Below are positions 27,100 to 35,821 of a DNA stretch of 64,000 bases, one piece after another (positions within the stretch are counted from its first letter, which is position 1; each line of letters opens with the position of its first letter). The translations under genes and the position numbers were made by a program. The DNA comes from an uncultured Opitutaceae bacterium (GTDB taxonomy: Bacteria; Verrucomicrobiota; Verrucomicrobiia; Opitutales; Opitutaceae): assembly GCA_903929355.1 (NCBI GenBank), contig CAIYUN010000058.1:81219-145218 (forward strand), given 5' to 3'. The notes under the pieces were generated by a model. The model was not told where the DNA came from. It did no database searches and saw only the letters and a program-made list of their open reading frames with translations.

Positions 27100-28310
27100 C
27101 CACGTCCCCCAATAAATTCGACTTCATCAGCCAGTTCTTCGCCCCGCCCACGCGCCTCGCGGCGCTGCTGCCCGATGGCCACTTTTTTGTGCGGCCGGTG
27201 ACCGTGGCCCCCGACGCCACACCGGAGGTCGTCGCCGAGCAGGTCGAGCTCGCGTTGGAGTCCCTCTCGCCCTTCCCGGTCGCCCAGCTTTATCACGGGC
27301 TCTACTGGCTGCCGGGCTCGACCCGGGCGCTGGTTTTCGCCGCCTACCGCAAACGCTTTTCCGCCGAGGAGACCGCTGCGTGGTCCGAGGCCGAGGTCGT
27401 CATGCCCTCCTTTGCCGTGCTGCTGGCCGCCCCCGCCCCGGCGGGGGCCGTGCGGGTGCTCATGAGCGCCGACGCGATCACCATTTTCCACTGGGGCGAC
27501 GAATCACCCGTCCCCAGCCAGGCCATCATTCACCCGCTGGCCCCCGAGACCCCCGAGGCCGAGCGCCTGGCGGCCCGGGACCAGTTGCTGCGGACCGTGG
27601 CGACCGGGGCGACGGTGGAGGAGTGGGCCCCGCCGGCTTTGCGGAGCATGACGGACAGCCGTCAGACGACCTTCACGGCCGGCGAAAACGAGGTGATCAT
27701 CGCCCCGGACCTGATCGCGACTCTGGACGTTCGCGACAAGGTCGAACTGGCCGAGCGCAACCGGGCGCACACGAACGACATCATGCTCTGGCGCGGTTTC
27801 CTCGCCCTCGCGGGGGTCATCGTGCTCTGTGTGGTGGGGCAGGGGGCGGTGTGGTATGGCGAGTCCAAGGTGGGCGAGCGCACCGCAGAGGTGCAGGCCC
27901 GGGACAAGGTGGTCGCGGAAATTCAGGCGACCAAGGCCGCCGCCGACCAGATTGCCCAGGTCACCGCCCGCCGGCTGCTCCCCTTGGAGATGCTCAATCT
28001 CGTGCGGGAAAAACGCCCGGAAAACATCGTGCTCCTCAACACCAGCGCCAAAATCAACGTGACGGACAACTCCTACACGCTGCAGGCCACCGGGACCACG
28101 ACCGTCCCGGACGAGGTGGAGGCGTTCAAGACCGCGCTCAACACCCTGCCCGATTGCACGGCGGACATTCAAACCACCACGCAGCAGGCCGACACCACCC
28201 GTTTCACCGTCATCGTCACCTTTGCCGCCGAGGCGGTCCAGCCTGAGCCGACCAAGCCGGCCACGGCCACCTCGGGGCCCGCGGGTGCCGCCGCCAAGCC
28301 GGCGGCGTGA
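27096..28310 (+). CDS. gspL: Inner-membrane assembly protein, GspL-like
   Basis: The 404-residue protein has a cytoplasmic part to about 230, one membrane span (about 233-252, GFLALAGVIVLCVVGQGAVW), a coiled-coil-like stretch and a ferredoxin-like periplasmic end (about 300-385) finishing in an Ala/Pro-rich tail. This matches GspL or a PilM/PilN-like fusion, linking the ATPase to the pseudopilus platform. Identification rests on topology and position more than on motifs. Confidence 0.65.
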   Translation: MTTSPNKFDFISQFFAPPTRLAALLPDGHFFVRPVTVAPDATPEVVAEQVELALESLSPFPVAQLYHGLYWLPGSTRALVFAAYRKRFSAEETAAWSEAEVVMPSFAVLLAAPAPAGAVRVLMSADAITIFHWGDESPVPSQAIIHPLAPETPEAERLAARDQLLRTVATGATVEEWAPPALRSMTDSRQTTFTAGENEVIIAPDLIATLDVRDKVELAERNRAHTNDIMLWRGFLALAGVIVLCVVGQGAVWYGESKVGERTAEVQARDKVVAEIQATKAAADQIAQVTARRLLPLEMLNLVREKRPENIVLLNTSAKINVTDNSYTLQATGTTTVPDEVEAFKTALNTLPDCTADIQTTTQQADTTRFTVIVTFAAEAVQPEPTKPATATSGPAGAAAKPAA

Positions 28311-29203
28311 GCGAATCGTTGAAACCAACCGCCCTTTCCACCGTCCCTACTCCCAGCCCCAACCGCCACATGAAAGCCTATTTCCTTTCCCGCCACTTTC
28401 GCGAAAAAATGCTGATTCTCGGCCTGGTGGTCTTCGCCATCGCCTTCTGGCTGCCCAGCCTCATCGCCCGCACCAACAAGCTCCTGACCGAAAAGCGTCA
28501 GGACGAGGCCAAACTGACTGACCAGCAGGTGTGGCTCGACCGGCGCGCCGAATACGACGCGGAAGAGGCCGCTGCGGTCAACAAGCTCAAGCCCGAGCTC
28601 AGTTTCGACAAACTCAGGCTGAATTCCGAGATCGTCAAAATGACCGACGCCGCCAACGTGACCAACCGGACCATCGGTGCGCCGACGACCAAGACCGCCA
28701 GCTCCAGGCAGCTGGCCATCTCCTCGATCAGGGTCGCCCTGAACAACGTCGACATGCCGACCTTGGTGTCATTCTACCGCGAGCTGGCCAAACGGGCGCC
28801 CTATATCACCATCACGGACTGCAACATTGTCGTGCGCGCCACCCGCGGCGGGCGCGGCGGGGCTGGCTTTGGCGGGGCCGTCGGGACGGCGGGGGGGGCT
28901 GGTGGTTTTCGTAATGGGGTGGCCGCCGTGGTTCAAAACCAAGGCAATGGGGTGACGGACAACGGGGGTCCCGCTGGCGGCGGCGGCGGTGGTCGACGTG
29001 GTGGAGCCCTGGCCGCCACCGACCCCAACGCCCTGCAGCAAGGCGGCCGCCGCGGCGGCAATGCCCAGCCGGTCCTGCCGGGCAACATGAATGTGACCTT
29101 CGATCTCACGGCGGTTGAGATCATCCATCCCGGGGTGCCGGCCGTAGGGGGCAAACCTGCGGTGGCAGCGCCGGGTGCCCCGACGGCCGCCGCCAAGTCC
29201 TGA
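28307..29203 (+). CDS. gspM: Inner-membrane assembly protein, GspM/PilO-like, with glycine-rich insertion
   Basis: The 298-residue protein starts at GTG 28307, overlapping gspL (an ATG at 28370 is the alternative). One span lies near residues 35-52 (MLILGLVVFAIAFWLPS), then a coiled coil, then a ferredoxin-like domain. After ITDCNIVVRATRGG the sequence becomes a Gly/Arg/Asn-rich stretch of about 80 residues before the last strand NVTFDLTAVEIIHPG resumes. It appears to be a GspM-like partner of GspL with an inserted low-complexity loop. Confidence 0.6.
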   Translation: MSESLKPTALSTVPTPSPNRHMKAYFLSRHFREKMLILGLVVFAIAFWLPSLIARTNKLLTEKRQDEAKLTDQQVWLDRRAEYDAEEAAAVNKLKPELSFDKLRLNSEIVKMTDAANVTNRTIGAPTTKTASSRQLAISSIRVALNNVDMPTLVSFYRELAKRAPYITITDCNIVVRATRGGRGGAGFGGAVGTAGGAGGFRNGVAAVVQNQGNGVTDNGGPAGGGGGGRRGGALAATDPNALQQGGRRGGNAQPVLPGNMNVTFDLTAVEIIHPGVPAVGGKPAVAAPGAPTAAAKS

Positions 29204-29274
29204 CCCGGCGGGCCGGCCCAAAGGCGGCCTTTCCCGGTCTTGCCCCCGCCTGCGTGGCTGTCATGGTCGCGGCC

Positions 29275-31509
29275 ATGCCCGCCTCCCCCCATGTCTGGAA
29301 GTTTTTCCGCACCGGCGGTCTCGACCAGGTCGCCCTGGAGACCGGCGCCGACCTGTTGGCCCTCGGCGAGCTCGACCAGAAGCTGTGGGTCGCGCTGAGC
29401 TGCCCGGTCCGGGGCCTGGAGCTCGACGAGAACACCCTCGCGCTGATCGACACCGACCACGACAGCCGCATCCGCGTGCCCGAGCTCCTCGCCGCCGTCA
29501 ACTGGGCCGCCGTGCGCCTCGGCGACCCGGGCGACCTGCTCAAGGGCGCCGGGGCTCTCCCGCTGGCCGCGATCAGCGACACCACCCCGGAGGGCAAAAT
29601 CCTGCGGGGCTCTGCGGGGCAGATTCTCACCAGCCTCGGCCAGACCGCCGCCGGCGCGATCACGGTGGCCGACGCCGCCGACACCGCCCGGATCTTTGCC
29701 GCCAGCCCGCTCAACGGCGACGGGGTCATCCCCCCCGCCGCGACGGAGGACCCGGCGGTGCAGGCGCTCATCGCGGACATCATCGCCTGTCATGGCGGCA
29801 CCGCCGGCCGCACGGGCACCATCGGGGTGACCGCAGCCACCATCGACGCGTTTTTTGCCGACGTGGACGCCCATTTGGCGTGGGTGGGGAAAAACTCCGC
29901 GCCCGACATCGCATTTCTGGGCGAGGGCACCCCCGACGCGGTCGCCGCCCTCCGGGCGGTGCGTGCCAAGGTGGACGACTATTTTGCCCGCTGCCGCCTC
30001 GCTGCATTCGACGCGCGCGCCATCGACGCGCTCAACCGGCCCGAGGCGGAGTATCTCGCCATCGCGGCGCAGGTATTGACGGCCGGCTCCCCCGAGGTCG
30101 CCAGTCTGCCCCTCGCGCGGATCGCGGCCCGCCAGCCGCTGCCGCTGGCCGACGGCGTCAACCCCGCCTGGGCCACCGCGCTGGCCCTCCTGCAGGCCCG
30201 GGCCGTCGCGCCGGTTTTTGGCGCGGCCAAGACCGCGCTGACCGACGCCGAATGGACCGAGCTCAACGCAAAGTTTTCCGCCTACGAGGCGTGGCTGGGC
30301 ACCAAGGCCGGCGACGCGGTGGAGCGGCTGGGGGTGGCCCGCCTGCGCGAGCTCGCGACCGGTCCCGGGCGGGCGGCGCTCGCCCGCCTGGTCGAACGCG
30401 ACCGCGAGCTCGCGCCCCATTATCAGGCGCTGGCCGACGTCGAGCGGCTCGCGCGCTATCACCGCGACCTGCGCGCGGTGCTCCACAATTTCGTCAACTT
30501 CGCCGATTTCTACTCGCGCGACCGGTGGGCCGCCTTCCAGGCCGGCACCCTCTACCTTGACAGCCGGTCCTGCGAACTCTGCATCAAGGTGGACGGCCCC
30601 AACCCCCTCGCTGGGATGGGCAAGACCTTCATTGCCTATGTCAGCTGCACCCGGGCGGGCGCGGCCGCGATGACGGTCGCCTGCTGTTTCAGCCAGGGCG
30701 GCAGCGACTACCTCTTTGCCGGCCGCCACGGGGTTTTCTACGATCGTCAGGGCCGGGACTGGGACGCGGTGATCACCAGCATCGTGGACAACCCGATCAG
30801 CCTCCGTCAGGCTTTCTGGTCGCCCTACAAAAAGGTGATCCGGATGATCGACGAGATGGCCGCCAAGCGGGCGGCCGCCGCCAACGCCGCCGCCAATGAC
30901 CGCCTGGCCCTGGCGGCCGACAAGGCGGTGACCGCCGCCGCCAACGCCGCCGCCAATGCCGCGGTGCAGCAGGCGAATCCCGACGTGCCCCCGCCGCCTC
31001 CTCCCCCTCCTCCCCCGCTGCCGCCGAAGAAGCTCGATGTCGGGGTGGTCGCGGCCTTGGGTGTCGCGGTCGGGGCCATCAGCGGCGCACTGGCCACGGT
31101 GGGGGCCAAGCTGGCCGACCTGCATTGGTGGCAAATTCCGATCATGGCGGTGGCCATCGTGCTCTTGATCTCGCTGCCCGCGGTGATCATCGCGTGGCTG
31201 AAGCTCCGCCAGCGCACCCTGGGTCCGATCCTCGATGCCAACGGCTGGGCGATCAACGGCCGGGTGAAGATCAACATCCCCTTCGGCACCGCACTGACCG
31301 CCACCGCGACGCTGCCGCCCGGGTCGCGGCGCTCATTGGAGGATCCCTACGAGGACAAGACGGCGGCGCGGCAGCGGCGCTATCTGCTCCTCGTGCTCCT
31401 GCTGGTGACCCTCGGCCTGACCGCCGCCCGGTGGTATGAGGTCTGGCCCTTCGCGCCGGCTCCGGCCGAAACCACCAGTCCGTCGAATTCAGGCGGGGTC
31501 AAAAAGTAG
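29275..31509 (+). CDS. Large EF-hand-like, polyproline membrane protein of unknown function
   Basis: The 744-residue protein opens with a canonical-looking EF-hand loop, DTDHDSRIRVPE, at 59-70, and a weaker LNGDGVI segment near 150. A long alpha-rich cytoplasmic body follows to about 560. Then come Ala/Asn repeats (AAANAAAND), a run of about ten prolines near 571, two hydrophobic spans (about 590-640) and a last span near 702-722. It has no signal peptide. It sits 71 bp after gspM on the same strand, and a terminator-like hairpin follows its stop. I do not recognise a family. Confidence 0.7.
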   Translation: MPASPHVWKFFRTGGLDQVALETGADLLALGELDQKLWVALSCPVRGLELDENTLALIDTDHDSRIRVPELLAAVNWAAVRLGDPGDLLKGAGALPLAAISDTTPEGKILRGSAGQILTSLGQTAAGAITVADAADTARIFAASPLNGDGVIPPAATEDPAVQALIADIIACHGGTAGRTGTIGVTAATIDAFFADVDAHLAWVGKNSAPDIAFLGEGTPDAVAALRAVRAKVDDYFARCRLAAFDARAIDALNRPEAEYLAIAAQVLTAGSPEVASLPLARIAARQPLPLADGVNPAWATALALLQARAVAPVFGAAKTALTDAEWTELNAKFSAYEAWLGTKAGDAVERLGVARLRELATGPGRAALARLVERDRELAPHYQALADVERLARYHRDLRAVLHNFVNFADFYSRDRWAAFQAGTLYLDSRSCELCIKVDGPNPLAGMGKTFIAYVSCTRAGAAAMTVACCFSQGGSDYLFAGRHGVFYDRQGRDWDAVITSIVDNPISLRQAFWSPYKKVIRMIDEMAAKRAAAANAAANDRLALAADKAVTAAANAAANAAVQQANPDVPPPPPPPPPPLPPKKLDVGVVAALGVAVGAISGALATVGAKLADLHWWQIPIMAVAIVLLISLPAVIIAWLKLRQRTLGPILDANGWAINGRVKINIPFGTALTATATLPPGSRRSLEDPYEDKTAARQRRYLLLVLLLVTLGLTAARWYEVWPFAPAPAETTSPSNSGGVKK

Positions 31510-31530
31510 GGGCGCGGTCTTGCCGCGCCC
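31510..31530 (+). terminator. Hairpin after the EF-hand-like gene
   Basis: A perfect 8-bp stem GGGCGCGG/CCGCGCCC with a 5-nt loop begins at the stop codon; only a short T-rich stretch follows, so it is a moderate terminator. Confidence 0.5.
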
Positions 31531-31538
31531 TGGCATTT

Positions 31539-31560
31539 GATAGGTGCTATCATTGATAGC
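31539..31560 (+). promoter_or_regulatory. Overlapping palindromes, likely vapBC/fitAB operator
   Basis: GATAG-GTG-CTATC (31539-31551) overlaps GCTATC-ATT-GATAGC (31546-31560). Both are perfect inverted repeats and lie just upstream of the antitoxin ATG at 31572, as expected for autorepression by a ribbon-helix-helix antitoxin. Confidence 0.6.
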
Positions 31561-31571
31561 AGCGTACAGGC

Positions 31572-31808
31572 ATGGCGCAATTGCTCGTCCGTGACCTCGA
31601 ACCCGCCGTGGTGAACAAACTTCGCCGGCGGGCCGCCGCGCTGGGTGTTTCCATGGAGGAAGCCCACCGCCGGCTGCTGCGCCGCGTGCTCGTGGGGGAC
31701 CAGCCCGGCCCGCAGGAGGATTTTCTCGCCTACCTGCGCGGCATCCCTTCTGGCGACAGCCTCGAGTTTCCCCGCACCGCCGACCGGCCCCGGCGGATCG
31801 AATTCTGA
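31572..31808 (+). CDS. vapB: FitA/VapB-like ribbon-helix-helix antitoxin
   Basis: The 78-residue protein starts MAQLLVRDLEPAVVNKLRRR and continues AAALGVSMEEAHRRLLRRVL. This is the FitA-like ribbon-helix-helix DNA-binding domain. The C-terminal half, ending FPRTADRPRRIEF, would wrap the toxin and reach its active site. Its stop overlaps the toxin ATG (TGATG). The antitoxin is intact although the toxin carries a nonsense codon. Confidence 0.85.
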   Translation: MAQLLVRDLEPAVVNKLRRRAAALGVSMEEAHRRLLRRVLVGDQPGPQEDFLAYLRGIPSGDSLEFPRTADRPRRIEF

Positions 31809-32218
31809 TGGCCTACCTGCTCGACACCTGAGTGCTCTCCGAGCTGCGCAAGCCGAAGGCCCATCCCGGGGTGACCACGTGGCTGGCGGGCATCTCCCCG
31901 GACGAAGCCTTTCTCAGTGTGCTCACGCTGGGCGAGATTCGCCGGGGCATCGAACTGCGCCGGGCCAGGGACCAGGCGGCGGCCCGGGCGCTGGAGCGCT
32001 GGCTGCTTGGACTGGAGGCGCATTATGCCGACCGGATCCTGCCCATCACCGCGGCCATCGCGGACCGCTGGGGACGGCTGCCGCCCGCGCAACCTCTGCG
32101 GGTGACCGACGGGTTGATCGCAGCCACGGCGTTGGAGCACAAGCTCACGGTGGTGACCCGCAACACGGCGGATTTTGCGCGGTCAGGGGTGGGGCTGCTG
32201 GATCCGTTCGTGCTGTAG
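31808..32218 (+). pseudogene. vapC: VapC/FitB-like PIN-domain toxin with premature stop at codon 8
   Basis: From the ATG at 31808 the frame reads MAYLLDT, then TGA (31829-31831), then VLSELRKPKAHPGV. PIN toxins of this group normally read MAYLLDTNVLSELRKP, so the stop replaces the Asn after the first catalytic Asp. The remaining 129 codons are intact and keep LGEIRRGIELR, TDGLIAATAL and RNTADF, the other acidic positions. Re-initiation at GTG 31832 would give a protein lacking the first strand and first Asp, probably inactive as an RNase. Confidence 0.85.
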
Positions 32219-32713
32219 CCTGACCCCTCCGTGGGTGGGGCGAGCCGCTCCGGAAATCTGCCATCAACTGAGTGGGGCCCCGGCCCCCACTGCTGATTCA
32301 CGAAGGGAAGAATATAGAGGCCACAAGGGCTTGGTGTTCGCCTATGACCTCGCCAAACAAAAACCTTTAACCACTTATGCACACTAATTCGCACTTATCC
32401 GATCCTCAGAATCAGTGTTCATCAGTGTCCACCGTGTCCTCCAGAGCCTTGGCGTAGGAGGATCAGTGGTTCAAACTCGATCGTGCTGTAAGTTTTCATT
32501 CCGGGCTTCCAAATGGTATTTGGTCCTATGGGTGCAACCATGCCGTTGGAAAGGTGATGATCGTTGCAGTCGTGGCAGTGGAGGGGCCGCGAGGCTCCTC
32601 CCCGGCGGGGGACACCAAAATCTCCCGTCCGACCGAGGCCTTCCTCGGTGAACTCGGTGTTCTTCTCTGTGGGCTCTGTGACCAACCGCCGAGTTTAGTT
32701 TCAGAAACTCGAT
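32219..32713. other. Repeat-rich intergenic region
   Basis: I find no gene. Units present include ccacttatgcacactaattc near 32372, catcagtgtccaccgtgtcc near 32419, a REP-like ccttggcgtaggaggatca near 32447 and ctctgtgggctctgtgacc near 32666. All are relatives of repeats elsewhere in the window. Confidence 0.5.
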
Positions 32714-33742
32714 TTACCCGCGCAGCGCCTCGGTCTGCTGCCGGAGCGCGGTGGCGAGTCCGCGCAGGCGGGGCACGGGGGGCAGGGCGGCGTGCGGCGC
32801 TAGGGCAGACTCCGCGGCCGCGAGGGCCGTCTGCACCGCCGTCTGCACACTGCCAAACACGTCGTGTTCCCGCATCTGCGCGAGGTGCGTCGCCAGGTCC
32901 GCCGGGCGCCGGCCGGCGATCTCCTCGTCCAGCACCGCCCGGCCGCCGGGCGGCAGGCGTTCCCGCAGGAGCAGCAGCGGCAGCGTGAGCTTGCCGCTGC
33001 GGAGGTCGGTGCCGAGCGTTTTGCCGATCCGGGTCTCGTCGCCAAAATAGTCGGCCAGGTCGTCGTAGATCTGGTAGGCGATGCCAAGCTGCCGCCCAAA
33101 CTCGGCCGCCGCCGCCGCAAAAGAGGGCGCATGCCCGGCGAGCCGCGCCCCGAGCAGGCAGGACACGCGGAAAAGCTCCGCCGTCTTGAGCTCGATCACC
33201 CGGTCGTAGTCGGCCCGGGTGACGTCGAGCGTGCGGCGGCGGAGGGTCTGCATGATCTCCCCCGTGCAGACCTTGCGGGTGGAGTCGGAGACCGTGAGGC
33301 AGACCTCGGGAGTGGGAAACTGGGCGGCGAGGTTGAGGGCGTGGGCGAAGAGCGCGTCGCCCAGCAGCACCGCCGCCTCGGGCCCGTAGCGCCGCATGGC
33401 CGTGCCCCGGCCCCGACGCAGGTCGGCGGAGTCCATGATGTCGTCGTGGACGAGGGTCGCGAGGTGGACGAGCTCGACGACGGCGGCGGCGCGCACGAGC
33501 GCGGGGTCGGGCGCGTCGGCGCCGGTCCAGCCGGCCAGGAAGACCAGGGCGGGGCGCAGGCGTTTGCCCGAGGCGTCGAGGCAGTAGTCGGCGAGGTCGC
33601 GGATCTCGGGCTCGAAGGCGGCGAGTTGGGCGCGCAGAAAAATGTCGAGCTCCGCGAGGTGGGGGCGCAGCGGGGCGAACACGGGGCCGAGGCCCGCGCC
33701 CGGGGCGGCGGTCGCTGGGTGGTCGTGGGAGGTCGCGGGCAT
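32714..33742 (-). CDS. Trans-polyprenyl (octaprenyl-type) diphosphate synthase
   Basis: The 342-residue all-alpha enzyme chains isopentenyl diphosphate onto an allylic primer. The first aspartate-rich motif is LVHDDIMDSADLRRG (about 105-119) and the second is YQIYDDLADYFGDE (about 225-238). GKRLRPALV precedes them. The residue type before the first motif suggests a longer-chain product for a quinone tail, but chain length cannot be read safely. The upstream 46 codons of open frame translate repeat DNA, so I use the ATG at 33742. Confidence 0.88.
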   Translation of the reverse strand: MPATSHDHPATAAPGAGLGPVFAPLRPHLAELDIFLRAQLAAFEPEIRDLADYCLDASGKRLRPALVFLAGWTGADAPDPALVRAAAVVELVHLATLVHDDIMDSADLRRGRGTAMRRYGPEAAVLLGDALFAHALNLAAQFPTPEVCLTVSDSTRKVCTGEIMQTLRRRTLDVTRADYDRVIELKTAELFRVSCLLGARLAGHAPSFAAAAAEFGRQLGIAYQIYDDLADYFGDETRIGKTLGTDLRSGKLTLPLLLLRERLPPGGRAVLDEEIAGRRPADLATHLAQMREHDVFGSVQTAVQTALAAAESALAPHAALPPVPRLRGLATALRQQTEALRG

Positions 33743-34081
33743 GAGGGATTTGGACCTTGCGCGTTTCGGGGCTGGATGGCCAGAAAAGCTTCGCGGCCCG
33801 TGACGTTTTTTGCGGGAGAGTGATTTGCGATTCCATCGCGTGGCTCCAAGGCATTTTCTCGCGGATGGCGCGGATGGCACGGATGCAGCCGTTGGTCACA
33901 GAGCACAGAGGCAAAGCCGGAGGGCACGGAGTTCAACCCTGCCTTTCTGTTTTTCCCCATCCGCGTTCATCCGTGTAATCCGTGGTAAAATCCGACGGCC
34001 GATTTCAAGGATCAGATGGGAATTGCGCGGATTACCTCATTCCCCCACGCCTTAACCCCCGTTTCTCTTCTTCCTTTCGTC
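33743..34081. other. Repeat-rich spacer between divergent genes
   Basis: There is no gene. The DNA carries ggatggcgcggatggcacgg near 33862, cacagagcacagaggcaaag near 33897 and ccgcgttcatccgtgtaatc near 33960 followed by cgtggtaaaa, all word-like repeats. It separates the prenyl synthase gene (minus) from the CPBP gene (plus), so promoters for both must lie here. Confidence 0.5.
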
Positions 34082-34693
34082 ATGAACAACAATCCGCTCC
34101 TGATCCTCGTGACCATTGCAGGCGGGATGTATCTGGCGTGGCTATGGTGGGGGGACTGGCGGGCGGCGGAGGCCGGGCGGCCCAACCCAGGGGCGCTGCC
34201 GGGGGCGGTGGGGGCGCCATTGCGGGCTTGTGTCGTGGCGGCGGTCGGTGCGCTCGTGCTCACCGGTGCCGAAACGTGGGGGGAGCTGCGCCTGGGGCTG
34301 AGTGCGGAGCAGTCGAAGATGACCGTGCTTTTTGGGGTTTACAGCTTGGTGGCGGCGGTGGTGGAGGAGGTGATTTTCCGCGGGTTCATCGTGGTGGAGG
34401 GGCGTGGGAAAGCGGCACGGCTGGCCGGGGCGGTGGCCGCATCGGTGGTGTTTGCGGGCCTGCACCCGTTTCTGTGGGAATGGGACGGCGGGCTGCGGCT
34501 GGTGTGGACGGCGAAGGGGTTGTTCAGCACGGGGGCGGTGCTGGCGGCCTCGCTGTGGTTTTACGCGATGCGGTTCTCGGCGCGGCTGAATCCGAAGGGT
34601 TCACTGCTGCCGTGTTTCGCCGCCCACGGCGCGAAGAACGTGGCGGTGATCGCCATCAAGGCCGCGCAGGGGTTTGTGACCGGGTGGTGGTGA
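34082..34693 (+). CDS. CPBP-family intramembrane metalloprotease
   Basis: The 203-residue membrane protein has the three CPBP/Abi motifs: EEVIFRGF near residue 98, FAGLHPFLW near 122 and FAAHGAKN near 180. They supply the Glu-Glu and His residues of a Rce1-like glutamate protease. At least five hydrophobic helices surround them. Members process prenylated proteins, peptides or bacteriocins, or act in membrane signalling; the substrate here is unknown. The ATG at 34082 is preferred over the frame open from 34016. Confidence 0.85.
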   Translation: MNNNPLLILVTIAGGMYLAWLWWGDWRAAEAGRPNPGALPGAVGAPLRACVVAAVGALVLTGAETWGELRLGLSAEQSKMTVLFGVYSLVAAVVEEVIFRGFIVVEGRGKAARLAGAVAASVVFAGLHPFLWEWDGGLRLVWTAKGLFSTGAVLAASLWFYAMRFSARLNPKGSLLPCFAAHGAKNVAVIAIKAAQGFVTGWW

Positions 34694-34694
34694 G

Positions 34695-34740
34695 TCGCCT
34701 TCGCCAAGGCTCCGGCGTGACGAGGAACGAGAACGACTCG
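34695..34740. repeat. REP-like element
   Basis: The unit cgccttcgccaaggctccgg followed by cgtgacgaggaacgagaacgac joins two repeat families (REP-like and 'acgagaacga') seen together again near 52700. Confidence 0.6.
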
Positions 34741-34771
34741 GTGCAGACCAGCCTCTGGCCGAGCCTTGCCC

Positions 34772-35605
34772 TCAATCGATGATGCTCCAGTCCAGGTAGG
34801 GCTTGGAGATTTTGGTGATGGTGTCGGTGGCGCGTCCTTCTAAGGGGGCGCCTTGAGTTGGTCCAGAAGGCGCAAACTCAACGTCCACCTTGACCCATTG
34901 GCACCGGCGGTGGACATAAGTGCGTTGGAGCGGGGTGGAAACGCCTCCCTCGGTGGTGAACACCTTGAGCAAATCCGCGCGTGTCATCCCGGGCTTGAGC
35001 GTGCCGCTCTCCAACAGGAGGTCGCGGATCTGCTTCGAGAGAGCGGGGTCGGGGGTGGCGGCGACAGAGGGCGCGGTGACCGCTGGAGCGCCGAGAAATT
35101 TATTCAATAGGGCATCCTCGTTCGTTTGCCGACCAATCCAATAATCCTTGGCCTTCCTCGCTAAGTTCAAGACCTGCTCCGCGACGGATTTACCCTCGGG
35201 CATATTTACATCGTAAACAGGGGAAAGCGTCAACGTGGCTCCCTCCCTTGCAATCGCTGCATAGTCCTCGCTCGGGAAACCTTCGGGGCCATTGTTGTGG
35301 AGAAACACAAGTTGCACCTCGCCCACGTTGATTCGGTCGGAGAACGGCTCGATACCTTCCAAAAGCAACAACGATATATCCTTTCCCCGGGGGATATCGC
35401 CCTTGAGACTTTGTAAGATGTGGCAGCGATAAGTGCCCCACCCGTCCGCTTGGATTTGGCTGTTGGTTGCGTCGATCCGGACAACGACGATGGCTTCTGC
35501 CTCCGCGATGAGCGGATCGAGACCGGGGAAACCACCGATGAGCGTCGCGTGGCAGTTGACGGCGGCAAGCAGGATGAGGCTGAGCCCGAGGAAGAGTTTT
35601 TTCAT
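34772..35605 (-). CDS. Secreted hypothetical protein
   Basis: The 277-residue protein starts with a clear signal peptide, MKKLFLGLSLILLAAVNCHA. Residues 30-150 read like a beta-sandwich (AIVVVRIDATNSQ, YRCHILQSLKGDIPRGKDIS). Near 205-260 the segment SGTLKPGMTRADLLKVF resembles the start of a BamE/OmlA-type fold. I do not recognise the whole family. It is flanked by repeats on both sides and appears monocistronic. Confidence 0.7.
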   Translation of the reverse strand: MKKLFLGLSLILLAAVNCHATLIGGFPGLDPLIAEAEAIVVVRIDATNSQIQADGWGTYRCHILQSLKGDIPRGKDISLLLLEGIEPFSDRINVGEVQLVFLHNNGPEGFPSEDYAAIAREGATLTLSPVYDVNMPEGKSVAEQVLNLARKAKDYWIGRQTNEDALLNKFLGAPAVTAPSVAATPDPALSKQIRDLLLESGTLKPGMTRADLLKVFTTEGGVSTPLQRTYVHRRCQWVKVDVEFAPSGPTQGAPLEGRATDTITKISKPYLDWSIID

Positions 35606-35635
35606 GGGGCAAAGGAACGATTAACCAGAAGGATG

Positions 35636-35690
35636 GAGTTTTTAACCACTGATTCACACTGATGGGCACTGATGGACGAAGGGGAGCAAA
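35636..35690. repeat. Word-like repeat (aaccactgat family)
   Basis: Three imperfect tandem copies of an 11-bp unit, [c/g]actgatg-type, sit just upstream of the secreted protein gene: aaccactgattcacactgat then gggcactgatgg. Closely similar copies lie at 22676 and 37857. Confidence 0.65.
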
Positions 35691-35821
35691 AGGCTGAGGT
35701 CAGCCAATGGGTTGAGACCCGAGCTTCAACATGGCGCGAAGCTGGGTCGAGGGTGTTGAAATTACCGCGCAGGGCAAGCCCGAGAACCAAGCACGAAGCA
35801 CCCAGCACCAAGAAAAGAAGT

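Noticed and set aside
28933..31134. A 733-codon minus-strand frame
   Set aside because: It is antisense to gspM and the EF-hand-like gene; Gly/Arg-rich shadow.
31829..31831. TGA in vapC read as selenocysteine
   Set aside because: The family position is Asn, no selenocysteine-insertion hairpin is apparent just downstream, and PIN toxins are not selenoproteins.
35640..35690. Short tandem units as a CRISPR array
   Set aside because: Units are 8-11 bp, degenerate and without unique spacers of constant length; no cas genes are present.
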